A stretch of 64,000 nucleotides of DNA from positions 1 to 64,000 of the forward strand of contig CALAML010000040.1 in the NCBI GenBank assembly GCA_937925845.1, in the 5' to 3' direction. Both the position numbers and the translations under genes were made by a program. The DNA is from an uncultured Acidimicrobiales bacterium. GTDB lineage: Bacteria; Actinomycetota; Acidimicrobiia; Acidimicrobiales; CALAML01. The notes under the pieces were generated by a model, which had not been told where the DNA came from, ran no database searches, and saw only the letters and a list, made by a program, of their open reading frames with translations. Shown one piece after another: positions 9,937 to 19,499 of the stretch (position 1 is the first letter of the stretch; each line of letters begins with the position of its first letter).

Positions 9937-10323
9937 TCAGGCTCCAGGGTTCAGCCGTAGGAGGGAAAACCCCAGCGCGGTGGCCACCGACACCCACACG
10001 ATGGTGGGGGCAATCAGGGCGCCGGCCAGGGCCGAGACTCTCCAGGCGGCAACGGTTGCCGCCATCACCAAAATCAACAGGCCCACCAGCCACCAGGCGG
10101 CGAGGGGGAGCCGACCGGGTCCGAACACAACGGCTTGCCAAGCGATGGCCACCAAGAACTGGCCGACCAGGAGGCCGACGCTCAGGTTCACTCCGGGCCG
10201 ATCACGGCCGAGCAACACCACCAATGCGATGGCCTGGAGAGTCCACAGGGTGAACCATGCGGCGGGGAAGGCCCAGTCGGGCGGAATCCAGTCGGGCTTG
10301 GTGAGCGATTCGAAAAAGGTCAT
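9937..10323 (-). CDS. TspO/MBR family protein
   Basis: About 128 aa, five predicted TM helices; KPDWIPPDWAFPAAWFTLWTLQAIAL resembles the TspO PxWxPP…W motif. Confidence 0.75.
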   Translation of the reverse strand: MTFFESLTKPDWIPPDWAFPAAWFTLWTLQAIALVVLLGRDRPGVNLSVGLLVGQFLVAIAWQAVVFGPGRLPLAAWWLVGLLILVMAATVAAWRVSALAGALIAPTIVWVSVATALGFSLLRLNPGA

Positions 10324-10359
10324 CGGTGGTTGACGAAGCGATGAGGGGGAGGGATCGCG

Positions 10360-11850
10360 CTAGCTGCGATCGCCCCACAGTCGTTGGTGCTCGGCATCGA
10401 GATCGGACTCAACGCGGCACTCGGCATCGAGCACCAGACTGCTGCGACTGGCGGCGTCATACCGGGGCCATTCGGGAAGGCCGGCGCCGTTGGGGTCTCC
10501 GGTGTGAGCGAACCGCAGCACGGTATTGGACCAGTTGCGGGCCAGCTCCAGCACCACCGGGTCGTCGCTATCGTGGAAGCCGAGCGGATCGGCGCCGTCG
10601 ACGACAAAGCCGTTAAAGGTGAAGGGAATCTCACTGGCATGGGTTGCGCCCATCTTCCCTTCATAGGAGGTGGAGGGCAGATCGAAGCGGTAGAGCCAGC
10701 CGCCCGGGCCCGCGGCGGTGGCTGCTTCGGCGCACATGATGGAGAGCCGCCGAAACAGGTCGACCCAAATGCGTTCGAAGTGAACCTGAGGCGAGTCCTC
10801 GGGATACTGCTCCTTGAGTCCGGTCACGTAGCTGGAGGCATCGGCGCCATCGAGGATGTTCATGGCCAGAAGCGGGCCCATGAAGCTCATGGTCGGCTCA
10901 TCGCTACCGAGGATGGCGGAGAACAGCGTGCCTTCGTCGTGGGTGGTGCCGGCGATCAGCGGGACTCCGGCGCCGGCCCGCTCGGCGATGGCGGTGGCTG
11001 GGTCGCGGGTTACCACGGTGCCGTCGATGCCGTTGCCGGCCAGCCCGCCCATGGCGGTGTGGGTCTCGACCAGTTCCTCGGCGGTCATCGAGCGCAGCTT
11101 GTCGACCAAGCCGGCCTCGTCGACTCCGAGAGCGGGCGCAAGCATCCCGGCCAGACCCAACGGTGGGGTGTTCATGCCCCCCGGGCTGTGGGCGATGGCC
11201 TTGTGGTAGAGGCCGTCGGCCGCCGGTGCCGCCATCAGACCCAGCACCGACCCGCCACCCGCGGACTCGCCAAAGATGGTGACGTTGTTGGGGTCGCCGC
11301 CGAAGTCGGAGATGTTGTCGCGAACCCACTCCAGAGCCAAGATCTGGTCGCGGATGCCGTTCGAAGCCGAGCCCACCAACTCCGGGTCGTGGCCGGACAG
11401 GTCGAGGAAGCCGAGCAGCCCTAGCCGGTAGTTGATGGCGACCACCACCACATCACCCTGGGCGGCAATGATCGAACCGTTGTAACTGTTGGCCGATCCG
11501 GTTACGTACGCGCCTCCATGAATCCACACCATCACGGGTCGGCTGGGTGTTTCACCAGACCCGGCTGCCGGGGCCGGAGTAAAGACGTTCAGGAACAGGC
11601 AGTCTTCGTTGAGTTCGCCCGGCTCCTCTGGTCCGAGAATCTCCGACATCGGTGCCTGCGGCGAACGGTTCGGAAACCGGGTGGCGTCATAGGTGCCCGA
11701 CCACGGTTCAGCGGCGACCGGGGGGCGAAAGCGAAGGTCGCCGACAGGAGGTTGGGCAAACCGAAGCCCACGAAACACCTGAACTTCGCCGTCGGGCACC
11801 GAGACCGACAACCCCTCGACCTCACCCATCCGGGTAGTCAGCTTCACCAT
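10360..11850 (-). CDS. type B carboxylesterase
   Basis: EDCLFLNVFTP, MVWIHGGAYVTGS, nucleophile elbow FGESAGGGSV, HASEIPFTF. Confidence 0.92.
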   Translation of the reverse strand: MVKLTTRMGEVEGLSVSVPDGEVQVFRGLRFAQPPVGDLRFRPPVAAEPWSGTYDATRFPNRSPQAPMSEILGPEEPGELNEDCLFLNVFTPAPAAGSGETPSRPVMVWIHGGAYVTGSANSYNGSIIAAQGDVVVVAINYRLGLLGFLDLSGHDPELVGSASNGIRDQILALEWVRDNISDFGGDPNNVTIFGESAGGGSVLGLMAAPAADGLYHKAIAHSPGGMNTPPLGLAGMLAPALGVDEAGLVDKLRSMTAEELVETHTAMGGLAGNGIDGTVVTRDPATAIAERAGAGVPLIAGTTHDEGTLFSAILGSDEPTMSFMGPLLAMNILDGADASSYVTGLKEQYPEDSPQVHFERIWVDLFRRLSIMCAEAATAAGPGGWLYRFDLPSTSYEGKMGATHASEIPFTFNGFVVDGADPLGFHDSDDPVVLELARNWSNTVLRFAHTGDPNGAGLPEWPRYDAASRSSLVLDAECRVESDLDAEHQRLWGDRS

Positions 11851-12050
11851 GTGACCATTCCTCCAGATCCGTCATCACCCGGTTGGGCGGTGGCAGGTAA
11901 CGCTAGCTGGTCCCACCGAGGTGTCGTAGCTCGCGAGCAGACTGGCGACCTTCTGACCGTGAGGGTCACGGCACTGCACCGCCCGCCGATGGCTGCGTCG
12001 ATCACGGCACCGCTCGATGTCTCCTCCGTCAATGCACCTCCGTCAAACGT

Positions 12051-12160
12051 CACCTTCGAGGTGAATTACGTTCACCTTGGAGCGGTGCGCGTCGGCGGGA
12101 TCTCATGACCTCCGGGAACCTCACTACCTCCGCGGTGAATTATGTTCACCTTGGAGGTGA
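12051..12160. repeat. two CACCT/AGGTG palindrome-bearing repeat units
   Basis: CACCTTCGAGGTGAATTACGTTCACCTTGGAG (12051-12082) and GGTGAATTATGTTCACCTTGGAGGTG (~12134-12160); both contain GGTGAA-N5-TTCACC. Confidence 0.7.
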
Positions 12161-12213
12161 GGTGCTTTGTGTGCTTGGGCCACGACAGCGCTTAGGAACT
12201 AGGTTGGCAGTCG

Positions 12214-12648
12214 ATGCGTGCCGATGACTTTGCCCCGCTGGAACCCGAAGCCGCGAAGGCGTGGGGGAACTTCCTCGACTGGGACGGACAGATCTACTTT
12301 CCCAACAGGGTTGGTCTTGAACTGGAAGAAGTCCGTACCGACTACTGCCGGGTCCGCCTCCCGTTTCACCCCCAGAACGTTCAGCCGGCAGGTGTGGTCC
12401 ACGGGGGTGCCATCGCCACCATCCTGGACACTGTTGTGGTTCCGGCAATCGGGTCTGGCCTGGCTCCAGATGTCGGGTTTTCCACAATCGAACTCCACGT
12501 GCAGTACATGCGAGCTCTGACCGGGGACGCGATCGGCGAAGGGTGGGTCACCAAACGAGGACGACGGGTGGTGTTCACCCGGGCCGAGGTTACCGACACC
12601 GATGGGCGGCTAATAGCCACCGGAACCGCAACCTACGCCCTGCACTAA
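12214..12648 (+). CDS. PaaI-like hot-dog thioesterase
   Basis: QPAGVVHGGAIATILDTVVVPAI; FSTIELHVQYMRALTGD. Confidence 0.85.
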   Translation: MRADDFAPLEPEAAKAWGNFLDWDGQIYFPNRVGLELEEVRTDYCRVRLPFHPQNVQPAGVVHGGAIATILDTVVVPAIGSGLAPDVGFSTIELHVQYMRALTGDAIGEGWVTKRGRRVVFTRAEVTDTDGRLIATGTATYALH

Positions 12649-12685
12649 CTCAGCTCGATCATCAACGTGGGCCGCCAACCCAAAC

Positions 12686-12738
12686 CCGAAATGTCGGAAG
12701 AAAACGACAAACTTTGTCGCCACTTTCCGACATTTTGG
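12686..12738. repeat. 53-nt palindromic repeat, copy A
   Basis: CCGAAATGTCGGAA…TTCCGACATTTTGG 14-nt arms (1 mismatch), inner hairpin CGACAAA-C-TTTGTCG. Confidence 0.85.
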
Positions 12739-12783
12739 TCGGTGGCGGGTCGGGACCGCTTGGTTTGGCCGGACGGGAACCGG

Positions 12784-13572
12784 TCAGCGGCGGCGGCGCT
12801 TGACCTCGATGGGCTGGGTCCAGGCGAAGACGTTTGGCGGCCACGGTTCGCCGGTGATCGGATGACCCTGCATGTCGACCACGTGGTCGTAACGCTCCTG
12901 TAGCCAAGACAGGATCTCGCTTTCGAAGGCGGCCAACTCCACCACGATCAGCGGATGATCGCGCTCCACCAGCTCGGCCATGCCTTGAAGCACGGCCAGG
13001 TCATCGCCATCGGTATCGATTTTGACCGCGGCAACCGGACGTGATTCCACCGAACCTCCGTCATCAGCAGCGGATCCACGACTCAGTAGGGGGCTCAACA
13101 GATCGTCGAGGCGTTTGGTGGAGCCCTCGCCGTTGCCAACCGTGGCGTGTACACACGAAACATGGGCGTGATTGCGAGCGGCGGTCGCCTCAAGCAGCTG
13201 GTAGATCGGCTCCGACCCCTCCACGGCAATCACCAGGCCGTCGTCACCCACCGCCGAGCCGGCGACCATCGAGATAAAGCCGTAGTTCGCGCCAACATCG
13301 ATCACCACATCGCCCGGGTCGAGGTGATGGGCGAGGGTGCGACAGACTACGTTCTCGACTCCGGAGGCCTGGGCCCTGCCGGCAACATCGGGCGGAGCGG
13401 TGAAGGAAAAGCGATGGCCCTCGAAATTGATGGGCACCGTCACCAGCCGAGCGCGGACGCGAGACGACAGGTCTTCCGAACGCTCGGATCCCAGCAGCGA
13501 CTTGCCAGCGCGGACCGCCTGATCAACCGCCGGCAGCGCCCGAATACGATGAATGTTGCGCCAGATCCCCAT
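12784..13572 (-). CDS. FkbM family methyltransferase
   Basis: DPGDVVIDVGANYGFISMVAGSAVG SAM motif; VAAVKIDTDGDDLAVLQGM; ATG at 13572. Confidence 0.82.
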   Translation of the reverse strand: MGIWRNIHRIRALPAVDQAVRAGKSLLGSERSEDLSSRVRARLVTVPINFEGHRFSFTAPPDVAGRAQASGVENVVCRTLAHHLDPGDVVIDVGANYGFISMVAGSAVGDDGLVIAVEGSEPIYQLLEATAARNHAHVSCVHATVGNGEGSTKRLDDLLSPLLSRGSAADDGGSVESRPVAAVKIDTDGDDLAVLQGMAELVERDHPLIVVELAAFESEILSWLQERYDHVVDMQGHPITGEPWPPNVFAWTQPIEVKRRRR

Positions 13573-13602
13573 GGCCGAATCGTAACGGCCCCACCCACCC
13601 AT

Positions 13603-13655
13603 CCGAAATGTCGGAAGAAAACGACTAAATCCGTCGCAATCTTCCGGCATTTCGG
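13603..13655. repeat. 53-nt palindromic repeat, copy B
   Basis: CCGAAATGTCGGAA…TTCCGGCATTTCGG; same length and orientation as copy A. Confidence 0.85.
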
Positions 13656-13695
13656 GTTTCAGCGGCGGGTTCGACTCGCGGACTAGATTCGGCGG

Positions 13696-16044
13696 ATGGC
13701 TAGTGAGAGCATGTCGCCGCCCGAGCCCTACCAGGGTTTTGAGGGCTCGGTGAACCGGATCTTTTCCACCTCGAGTCCGTGGTGGCCACCGCGCCCGATG
13801 GCGGCTGACCGGGCCCCCAACGTGTTGGTGATGATGGCCGACGACCTCGGTTATTCCGACCTCGGCTGCTACGGCTCCGAGATCGACACGCCGGCGCTTG
13901 ATCGGCTGGCCGATGACGGAGTTCGCTTCACCAACTTCCACGTCAACCCGATGTGTTCACCCACCCGGGCGTCGCTGCTCACCGGCCTGAACCACCACCT
14001 CGCCGGCATGGGCCACGTCGCCCACTTCGACCCGGGCTTCCCCGGCTACGCCATGGAGATTCGTGACGATGCGGTGACCATGGGCGGGCTCCTGCGGGAC
14101 CATGGCTACGCCTCGCTGATGGTGGGGAAGTGGCACCTCTGCAAGGACGCCGACCTGAGCGAAGCCGGGTCGAAGAAGTCGTGGCCACTGCAGAAAGGCT
14201 TTGACCGCTACTACGGCATCCTCGACGGCTTCACCAACTTTCACCAGCCCCACCGGCTGTATGAAGACAACCACGCCATCACCGTCGATCAGTATCCCGA
14301 CGACTACTACTTCACTGACGACCTGACCGATCGAGCCATCGCCATGGTGCGTGAAGTTCGCGACTCACACCCGACCAAACCGTGGTTTCTCTACTTCGCC
14401 CACGGTGCGGTCCACGCCCCGCTTCAGGCCAAGGTCGACGACATCGAGAAGTACCGTGATCGCTACCAGCAGGGGTGGGACGAGGTTCGGCGCCAACGCC
14501 ACCAGCGCCAGATCGACCTCGGAGTGATCAGTGCCGACACCCCATTGCCGGCTCGCAACCATGAGGAGGGCCACGCGGTTAAGGCCTGGGACGAACTCAC
14601 CGCCATGGAGAAAGAGACCTTCGCCCGGTACCAGGAGATCTTCGCCGGCATGGTCGACAACGTCGATCAGAACTTCGCCCGTCTTCGGGCCGAACTGGAA
14701 GCGATGGGGGAGTGGGACAACACCATCGTGGTCTTTACCTCCGACAACGGTGGATCCCGCGAAGGTCAGGAAGACGGCACCAGCGCCTACTTCCGCACCC
14801 TGCTGCTCCAGGGTGGCGGCTCGGAGTCGCTCGAGAGCGTGGAGCTTGACCACAGCCGGCTCGACCTGCTCGGCGGCCCGCAAACGCTGGCCCACTACAA
14901 CATGGGCTGGGCCATGGTTTCGAGCACCCCGTTCCGGATGTACAAGATCAACACTCACCAGGGCGGCCACCAGGTGCCCCTCATCGTCTCGTGGCCCGAC
15001 GGCCTTGCTGATGGAGCCGAGCCCGGATCCATGCGCAACCAGTATCAACACGTGACCGACCTGTTGCCCACCCTCGCCGAGCTCCTCGGTATTGAAGTGC
15101 CCGATACTGCCAACGGCCACATCGTGCCCGAAGCGGCCGGAGCCAGCTTTGCCCCGGCTCTCACCTCCACCGACCCGGCCATCGCGTCGACCCACACCGA
15201 GCAGTACTACGAGATGATCGGCCACCGCGGCTTCTACCGCGACGGCTGGTCGGCGGTAACCCTGCGCCAACCCCGGACCGCCTTTAGCGAGGAGACGTGG
15301 GAGCTCCACCATCTAGCCGAGGACCCGACCGAGGTCACTGACTTGGCCGAAGCCCATCCCGACAAGGTGGCCGAACTCCAACAGGCCTTCGAAGACGCAG
15401 CCTGGGCCAACCAGGTCTATCCCCTCGACGAGGGCAACTTTGTGAAGGCGTTGACCCGACCACCCAGCGACGAGGCCTACCGGGAGCCGGTGGTGTTCCG
15501 GCCCTTCGGCCCCACGCCGGAACGGTGGCGCTGCCTTCAGCTGATCAACTTCTGCAACTTCACCATCGACGTCGACCTGGACTACCACGATGGTGACGAG
15601 GGCATGCTCGTGGCCCATGGGGACCAGGGTGGCGGCTACGCCCTCTATGTCGAAGGCGGACACCTCCACTACGTGCACAACGGCTACGGCTCAATGGTCG
15701 AGATTGACTGCGGCCCCATCACCAACGGGACCCGTACTATCCGGGCTGCGTTCGAGGCACCCGGCAGCCGGAAGTGGAACCTGGTGCTCAGCATCGACGG
15801 CGCCGAAGTGGGGCGGGCCGAGGCCCTGCCGGTACTCACCGCTATGGCGCCGTTCGAAGGTATCGATGTGGGGCTCGACCGGCGGTCGCCGGTGTCGTGG
15901 GCGGTCTATGAACGTCACGGTCCGTTCCGCTACACCGGTGGCGATCGGCTCCGCTCGGTGACCTACACTCCCGGCGATCTGGCCCCCGACGCCGGAGCCC
16001 AATGGCTCGACGTGTTGCGCGAGGCGGGAACCAAATACGAATAG
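13696..16044 (+). CDS. sulfatase / arylsulfatase (alkaline phosphatase superfamily)
   Basis: PNVLVMMADDLGYSDLGCYGSEIDTPALDRLA; CSPTRASLLTG formylglycine motif; VVFTSDNGGS. Confidence 0.93.
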   Translation: MASESMSPPEPYQGFEGSVNRIFSTSSPWWPPRPMAADRAPNVLVMMADDLGYSDLGCYGSEIDTPALDRLADDGVRFTNFHVNPMCSPTRASLLTGLNHHLAGMGHVAHFDPGFPGYAMEIRDDAVTMGGLLRDHGYASLMVGKWHLCKDADLSEAGSKKSWPLQKGFDRYYGILDGFTNFHQPHRLYEDNHAITVDQYPDDYYFTDDLTDRAIAMVREVRDSHPTKPWFLYFAHGAVHAPLQAKVDDIEKYRDRYQQGWDEVRRQRHQRQIDLGVISADTPLPARNHEEGHAVKAWDELTAMEKETFARYQEIFAGMVDNVDQNFARLRAELEAMGEWDNTIVVFTSDNGGSREGQEDGTSAYFRTLLLQGGGSESLESVELDHSRLDLLGGPQTLAHYNMGWAMVSSTPFRMYKINTHQGGHQVPLIVSWPDGLADGAEPGSMRNQYQHVTDLLPTLAELLGIEVPDTANGHIVPEAAGASFAPALTSTDPAIASTHTEQYYEMIGHRGFYRDGWSAVTLRQPRTAFSEETWELHHLAEDPTEVTDLAEAHPDKVAELQQAFEDAAWANQVYPLDEGNFVKALTRPPSDEAYREPVVFRPFGPTPERWRCLQLINFCNFTIDVDLDYHDGDEGMLVAHGDQGGGYALYVEGGHLHYVHNGYGSMVEIDCGPITNGTRTIRAAFEAPGSRKWNLVLSIDGAEVGRAEALPVLTAMAPFEGIDVGLDRRSPVSWAVYERHGPFRYTGGDRLRSVTYTPGDLAPDAGAQWLDVLREAGTKYE

Positions 16045-16051
16045 CCAACCG

Positions 16052-16140
16052 GCGAATGCGATTCACCTCGAAGGTGGCGGGTTCCAACAGCACGCGAATG
16101 CTGTTCACCTCGGAGGTCGACCTTGGAGGTGGCGGGTTCC
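16052..16140. repeat. two related repeat units (GCGAATGCnnTTCACCTCGnAGGT…GGCGGGTTCC)
   Basis: GCGAATGCGATTCACCTCGAAGGTGGCGGGTTCC (16052-16085) and GCGAATGCTGTTCACCTCGGAGGTCGACCTTGGAGGTGGCGGGTTCC (16094-16140). Confidence 0.75.
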
Positions 16141-16145
16141 CCGGG

Positions 16146-16197
16146 TTATCACCAGTGAAACATTGTTTGAATCGCTGGTGACAATTGATATTATCAA
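16146..16197. promoter_or_regulatory. nested palindromes upstream of fic (putative operator/promoter)
   Basis: TTATCACCAG (16146-16155)…CTGGTGACAA (16175-16184), 1 mismatch, then perfect TTGATA-T-TATCAA (16185-16197), 5 nt before the ATG at 16202; locally AT-rich. Confidence 0.6.
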
Positions 16198-16201
16198 CTT
16201 A

Positions 16202-17389
16202 ATGAGTGATGGAAACGCGATATCAACACGCAAGCTCTTTGCACCGCCTGAGCTCACCGATGGTGAATTGGCGGCGATCGCCCGCATAGAAGAGTTGCGC
16301 AACAAGCTTCGGTTTTATGTCTCGGAGCCGCGCCGGTGGCTCGGCCCGGTCAGCAAGATCCTTTCGGCCAAGGCCATCCAGGGCACCAACAGCATTGAGG
16401 GCTACGACGTCACCGACGATGAGGCGGTGGCGGCAGTGGCCGGGGACACCCCCGACGGGGAGTCGCCCGAACTGAGTGTCAAAGCCCTCCTCGCCTACCA
16501 GCGAGCGATGACCTACGTGCTCCAACTCGCAAAGGATGACCACTTCCACTTCGACCCGGCGCTTATTCGAAGCCTGCACTTTATGGTGACGGAGTATGAC
16601 CTTGATGCCTCGCCGGGCCTTTGGCGGCCGGGCCCGATCTGGGTTCGCAACGATGATGCTGGAGAGATCGTTTACCAGGGTCCCGACGCCGAGATGGTGC
16701 CGGAATTGGTCTCATGTCTCATGGAGGCGATCGAAGGGATGGACGACCTCCCGGCGATGGTGAAGGGGGCCATGGCGCACCTGAACTTGGTGATGATCCA
16801 CCCATTCAGGGACGGTAACGGGCGCATGGCGCGATGTCTGCAAACGCTGGTCCTGGCTCGCGAGGGAGTTCTCGCACCCCAATTTTGCAGCATCGAGGAA
16901 TACTTGGGCCGCAACACGCAGAGCTACTACGACATTCTCGCGGCCACCGGCCAGGGATCCTGGAACCCTGACAACGACGCGACCGACTGGGTGCGGTACT
17001 GCCTGGTGGCCCACTACGTGCAGGCTGCAAGCGTGCTGCGAAGGATCCGAGAGTCGGAGGCGACATGGGGTCTGCTCGAAGCCGAGGTGGCCGCGGCGAA
17101 GCTGCCCACGAGGACGATCGAGGCGCTCTTTGATGCCACTTTTGGCCTGAAGGTTCGCAACTCGTCCTACCGAAGCGCGGTCCGGGCCGCGACACCAGAC
17201 GACGAGATTTCAAACCAAACGGCCACCAGCGACCTCAAGCGAATGGTCGACGCCGGACTTCTCGCCAAGAAGGGAAACAAGCGCGGCAGCCACTATGTCG
17301 CTGGTAGCCCGTTGCTCGCCATCCGCAAAGTGCACCGCGACCAGCGGGAGAAGATTGAGTTCAGCCACCTGTTCGACGTCGATAAGTGA
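16202..17389 (+). CDS. Fic family protein (probable AMPylase)
   Basis: Fic motif HPFRDGNGRMAR; IQGTNSIEGYDVT N-terminal region; start at ATG 16202. Confidence 0.9.
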   Translation: MSDGNAISTRKLFAPPELTDGELAAIARIEELRNKLRFYVSEPRRWLGPVSKILSAKAIQGTNSIEGYDVTDDEAVAAVAGDTPDGESPELSVKALLAYQRAMTYVLQLAKDDHFHFDPALIRSLHFMVTEYDLDASPGLWRPGPIWVRNDDAGEIVYQGPDAEMVPELVSCLMEAIEGMDDLPAMVKGAMAHLNLVMIHPFRDGNGRMARCLQTLVLAREGVLAPQFCSIEEYLGRNTQSYYDILAATGQGSWNPDNDATDWVRYCLVAHYVQAASVLRRIRESEATWGLLEAEVAAAKLPTRTIEALFDATFGLKVRNSSYRSAVRAATPDDEISNQTATSDLKRMVDAGLLAKKGNKRGSHYVAGSPLLAIRKVHRDQREKIEFSHLFDVDK

Positions 17390-17569
17390 CAGTCGATAGG
17401 TATCAGAGGGCGAGCTCACCGTCGGAGGTCTGCGGGGGTTGTAGCTGGCTGTAGTCGTCGACTGGCGCAAAGTTGTTGGGTTCGGCGGGCGACCAGGGCG
17501 GTGCCGGCGAGAACGATGATTCCGTGTGTTTGCTGTCCACCGCCGGTGTCCGCCGATGAACTCCTGGTT

Positions 17570-19306
17570 TCAGGAATCGGCGGGGATCTTTACCGTCTCG
17601 GTGTCGCGGCCGGCCCTGAAGACGACCCCGGGGGTGGCGTTGGTGGCCTGACCGTCGGCGACGATCGTCTGACCGTTGACGATCACCCGATCGATACCGC
17701 GGGACCCTGCGTAGAGCCGCTTGGTGCCACCCGGTAGGTCGTTCACCATCACGACTTCCTCCGACCCAACCGTGGTCGGGTCGAACACCACCACATCGGC
17801 GTGCCAACCCTCGTGGAGTTCGCCCCGCTCCTTTAGGCCGAACAGTCGAGCCGGTGCCTGGGTGAGATGCTGAATCGTCTCCTCCAACGAGGTCAGCTTC
17901 CGACCATGAAGCGTGTCGTCGAGCCAGGCGGTGGTGTACGGCGCACCGGCCATCCGATCGAGATGGGCCCCGGCATCGGAACCGCCGATCAGCACGTTCT
18001 CGTGTTCCCAGGCGGCCTGACGCATCAACCAACTCGATGGATCGTCATCGGTGGGGCCGGGCCAGATCACCGTCCGAAGATCGTCCTCGAGCACGATGTC
18101 GAGCAGGGCGTAGAAATCCCGAACACCACGTTCGCGGGCGATGTCGGCCACCTTGCGGCCCTTCAAACCTTCGTTGGCCTCGGAGTAGGTGTCGCCGATC
18201 TCATAGAGGCCCCACCCGGTGAGGCGGGCAAACACCCCGGCCTCGGGCGACGCGGCGGACTCCTCCAGCTGGCGGCGAACCTCGGGATCGCGAAGTTTTT
18301 CCATCCGCTCCTCAAGCGGCAGGCTGAGGATCTCTTTCCAACCGGGCAGCATGAAGAGGGCGCAGTAGGTGAGGAAGCTCATGTTCATGCCGACGAGCAC
18401 CGGCATGGTGAGGGCCACCACCTGAGCGCCGCGCTCACGGGTGGTGTCGAGCGCCGCCAGTTGATGGCGATACTCCTCGGGTCGGGCCGAGTCGATGGTG
18501 AGCACGTTCCAGTTCAGCGGTCGCCGACCAGCGAGCGACATGTCAGCCATCAGGGTGATCTCGTCGTCGTCGAAGCCGTTCAAGCAGCCGTCGGTCACCC
18601 ATTCGAGCGTGGTGCCCTCGTAGTCGGCCACCGCCGCACACAACTCAAGCACCTCGTCGACCGAAGCGTGGCGGGAGGGAACCGGCTCGCCTTCACCATC
18701 GCTGTGGGTGAAGGAACGGGTGGTGGAAAAGCCCAAGCCGCCGGCCTGGATGGACTCTTCAAGGAGCCGCCGCATCTCGGCGATCTGTTCTGGGGTGGCT
18801 TCACCTGAGGTGGAAGCGTCGCCCATCACCATGCGTCGTAGAGCGCAGTGGCCCACAAGAGCACCGACGTTGATGCCGACGTTGCCATCGAGACGGTCGA
18901 GATACTCGCCGAACGTTTTCCAGTTCCAGTTCACACCGGTCTCAAGGGCCTCCAACGGCATGCCCTCAACCTTGACCATCATGTGGCGGATGTAGTCGGC
19001 GTCCTCATCGGAGCCGAGCGGTGCCAGGGTGAAACCGCAGTTGCCCATGATGGCGCTAGTGACGCCATGCAGGTTCGACGGCGTGGCGCCCGGATCCCAG
19101 AACAGCTGAGCGTCATAGTGGGTATGGGGATCAACAAAGCCGGGACAAACAATCTTGCCGGTGGCATCGATGACCTCGGCCGCCTCAACCGATGAGAGAT
19201 CGCCGATGGCGGTGATGCGCCCGTCCTCGATCCCCACGTCTGCTTGTCGACCCGGTGCCCCGGTGCCATCGACAACCGTGCCCCCACGAATAATGGTGTC
19301 CAACAT
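17570..19306 (-). CDS. amidohydrolase family protein (N-acyl-D-amino-acid deacylase-like)
   Basis: MLDTIIRGGTVVDGTGAPGRQADVGIEDGRITAIG; CPGFVDPHTHYDAQLFWDP; GGSDAGAHLDRM; HEGWHADVVVFDP. Confidence 0.9.
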   Translation of the reverse strand: MLDTIIRGGTVVDGTGAPGRQADVGIEDGRITAIGDLSSVEAAEVIDATGKIVCPGFVDPHTHYDAQLFWDPGATPSNLHGVTSAIMGNCGFTLAPLGSDEDADYIRHMMVKVEGMPLEALETGVNWNWKTFGEYLDRLDGNVGINVGALVGHCALRRMVMGDASTSGEATPEQIAEMRRLLEESIQAGGLGFSTTRSFTHSDGEGEPVPSRHASVDEVLELCAAVADYEGTTLEWVTDGCLNGFDDDEITLMADMSLAGRRPLNWNVLTIDSARPEEYRHQLAALDTTRERGAQVVALTMPVLVGMNMSFLTYCALFMLPGWKEILSLPLEERMEKLRDPEVRRQLEESAASPEAGVFARLTGWGLYEIGDTYSEANEGLKGRKVADIARERGVRDFYALLDIVLEDDLRTVIWPGPTDDDPSSWLMRQAAWEHENVLIGGSDAGAHLDRMAGAPYTTAWLDDTLHGRKLTSLEETIQHLTQAPARLFGLKERGELHEGWHADVVVFDPTTVGSEEVVMVNDLPGGTKRLYAGSRGIDRVIVNGQTIVADGQATNATPGVVFRAGRDTETVKIPADS

Positions 19307-19499
19307 GACTCCGATGGTAGTCAACGCCGCTGCGTTCTGTAGCTACGTGTGACAGATCTTGGCCTGGTATGTCCTGCCTCTTGCTGATGACAAGCCGGGG
19401 GGCGTTCCCGTCCTTATGCGATCCGGCCCTCTGGTCCTACCGCCGGCCGACTCGGAATCTCTGTCGGCCTGCTTCGGTAGAACTGACATACTGCGAGTT

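Noticed and set aside
13696-13941. FkbM gene starting at 13941 as in the ORF track
   Set aside because: That start would overlap the divergent sulfatase and translate through the copy B palindrome; ATG at 13572 fits the protein and the intergenic gap.
17403-18032. Minus-strand ORF extending from the amidohydrolase into the fic intergenic gap, considered as a transposase remnant
   Set aside because: Most of it is an alternate frame of the amidohydrolase, and the remaining tail has no recognisable transposase motif.
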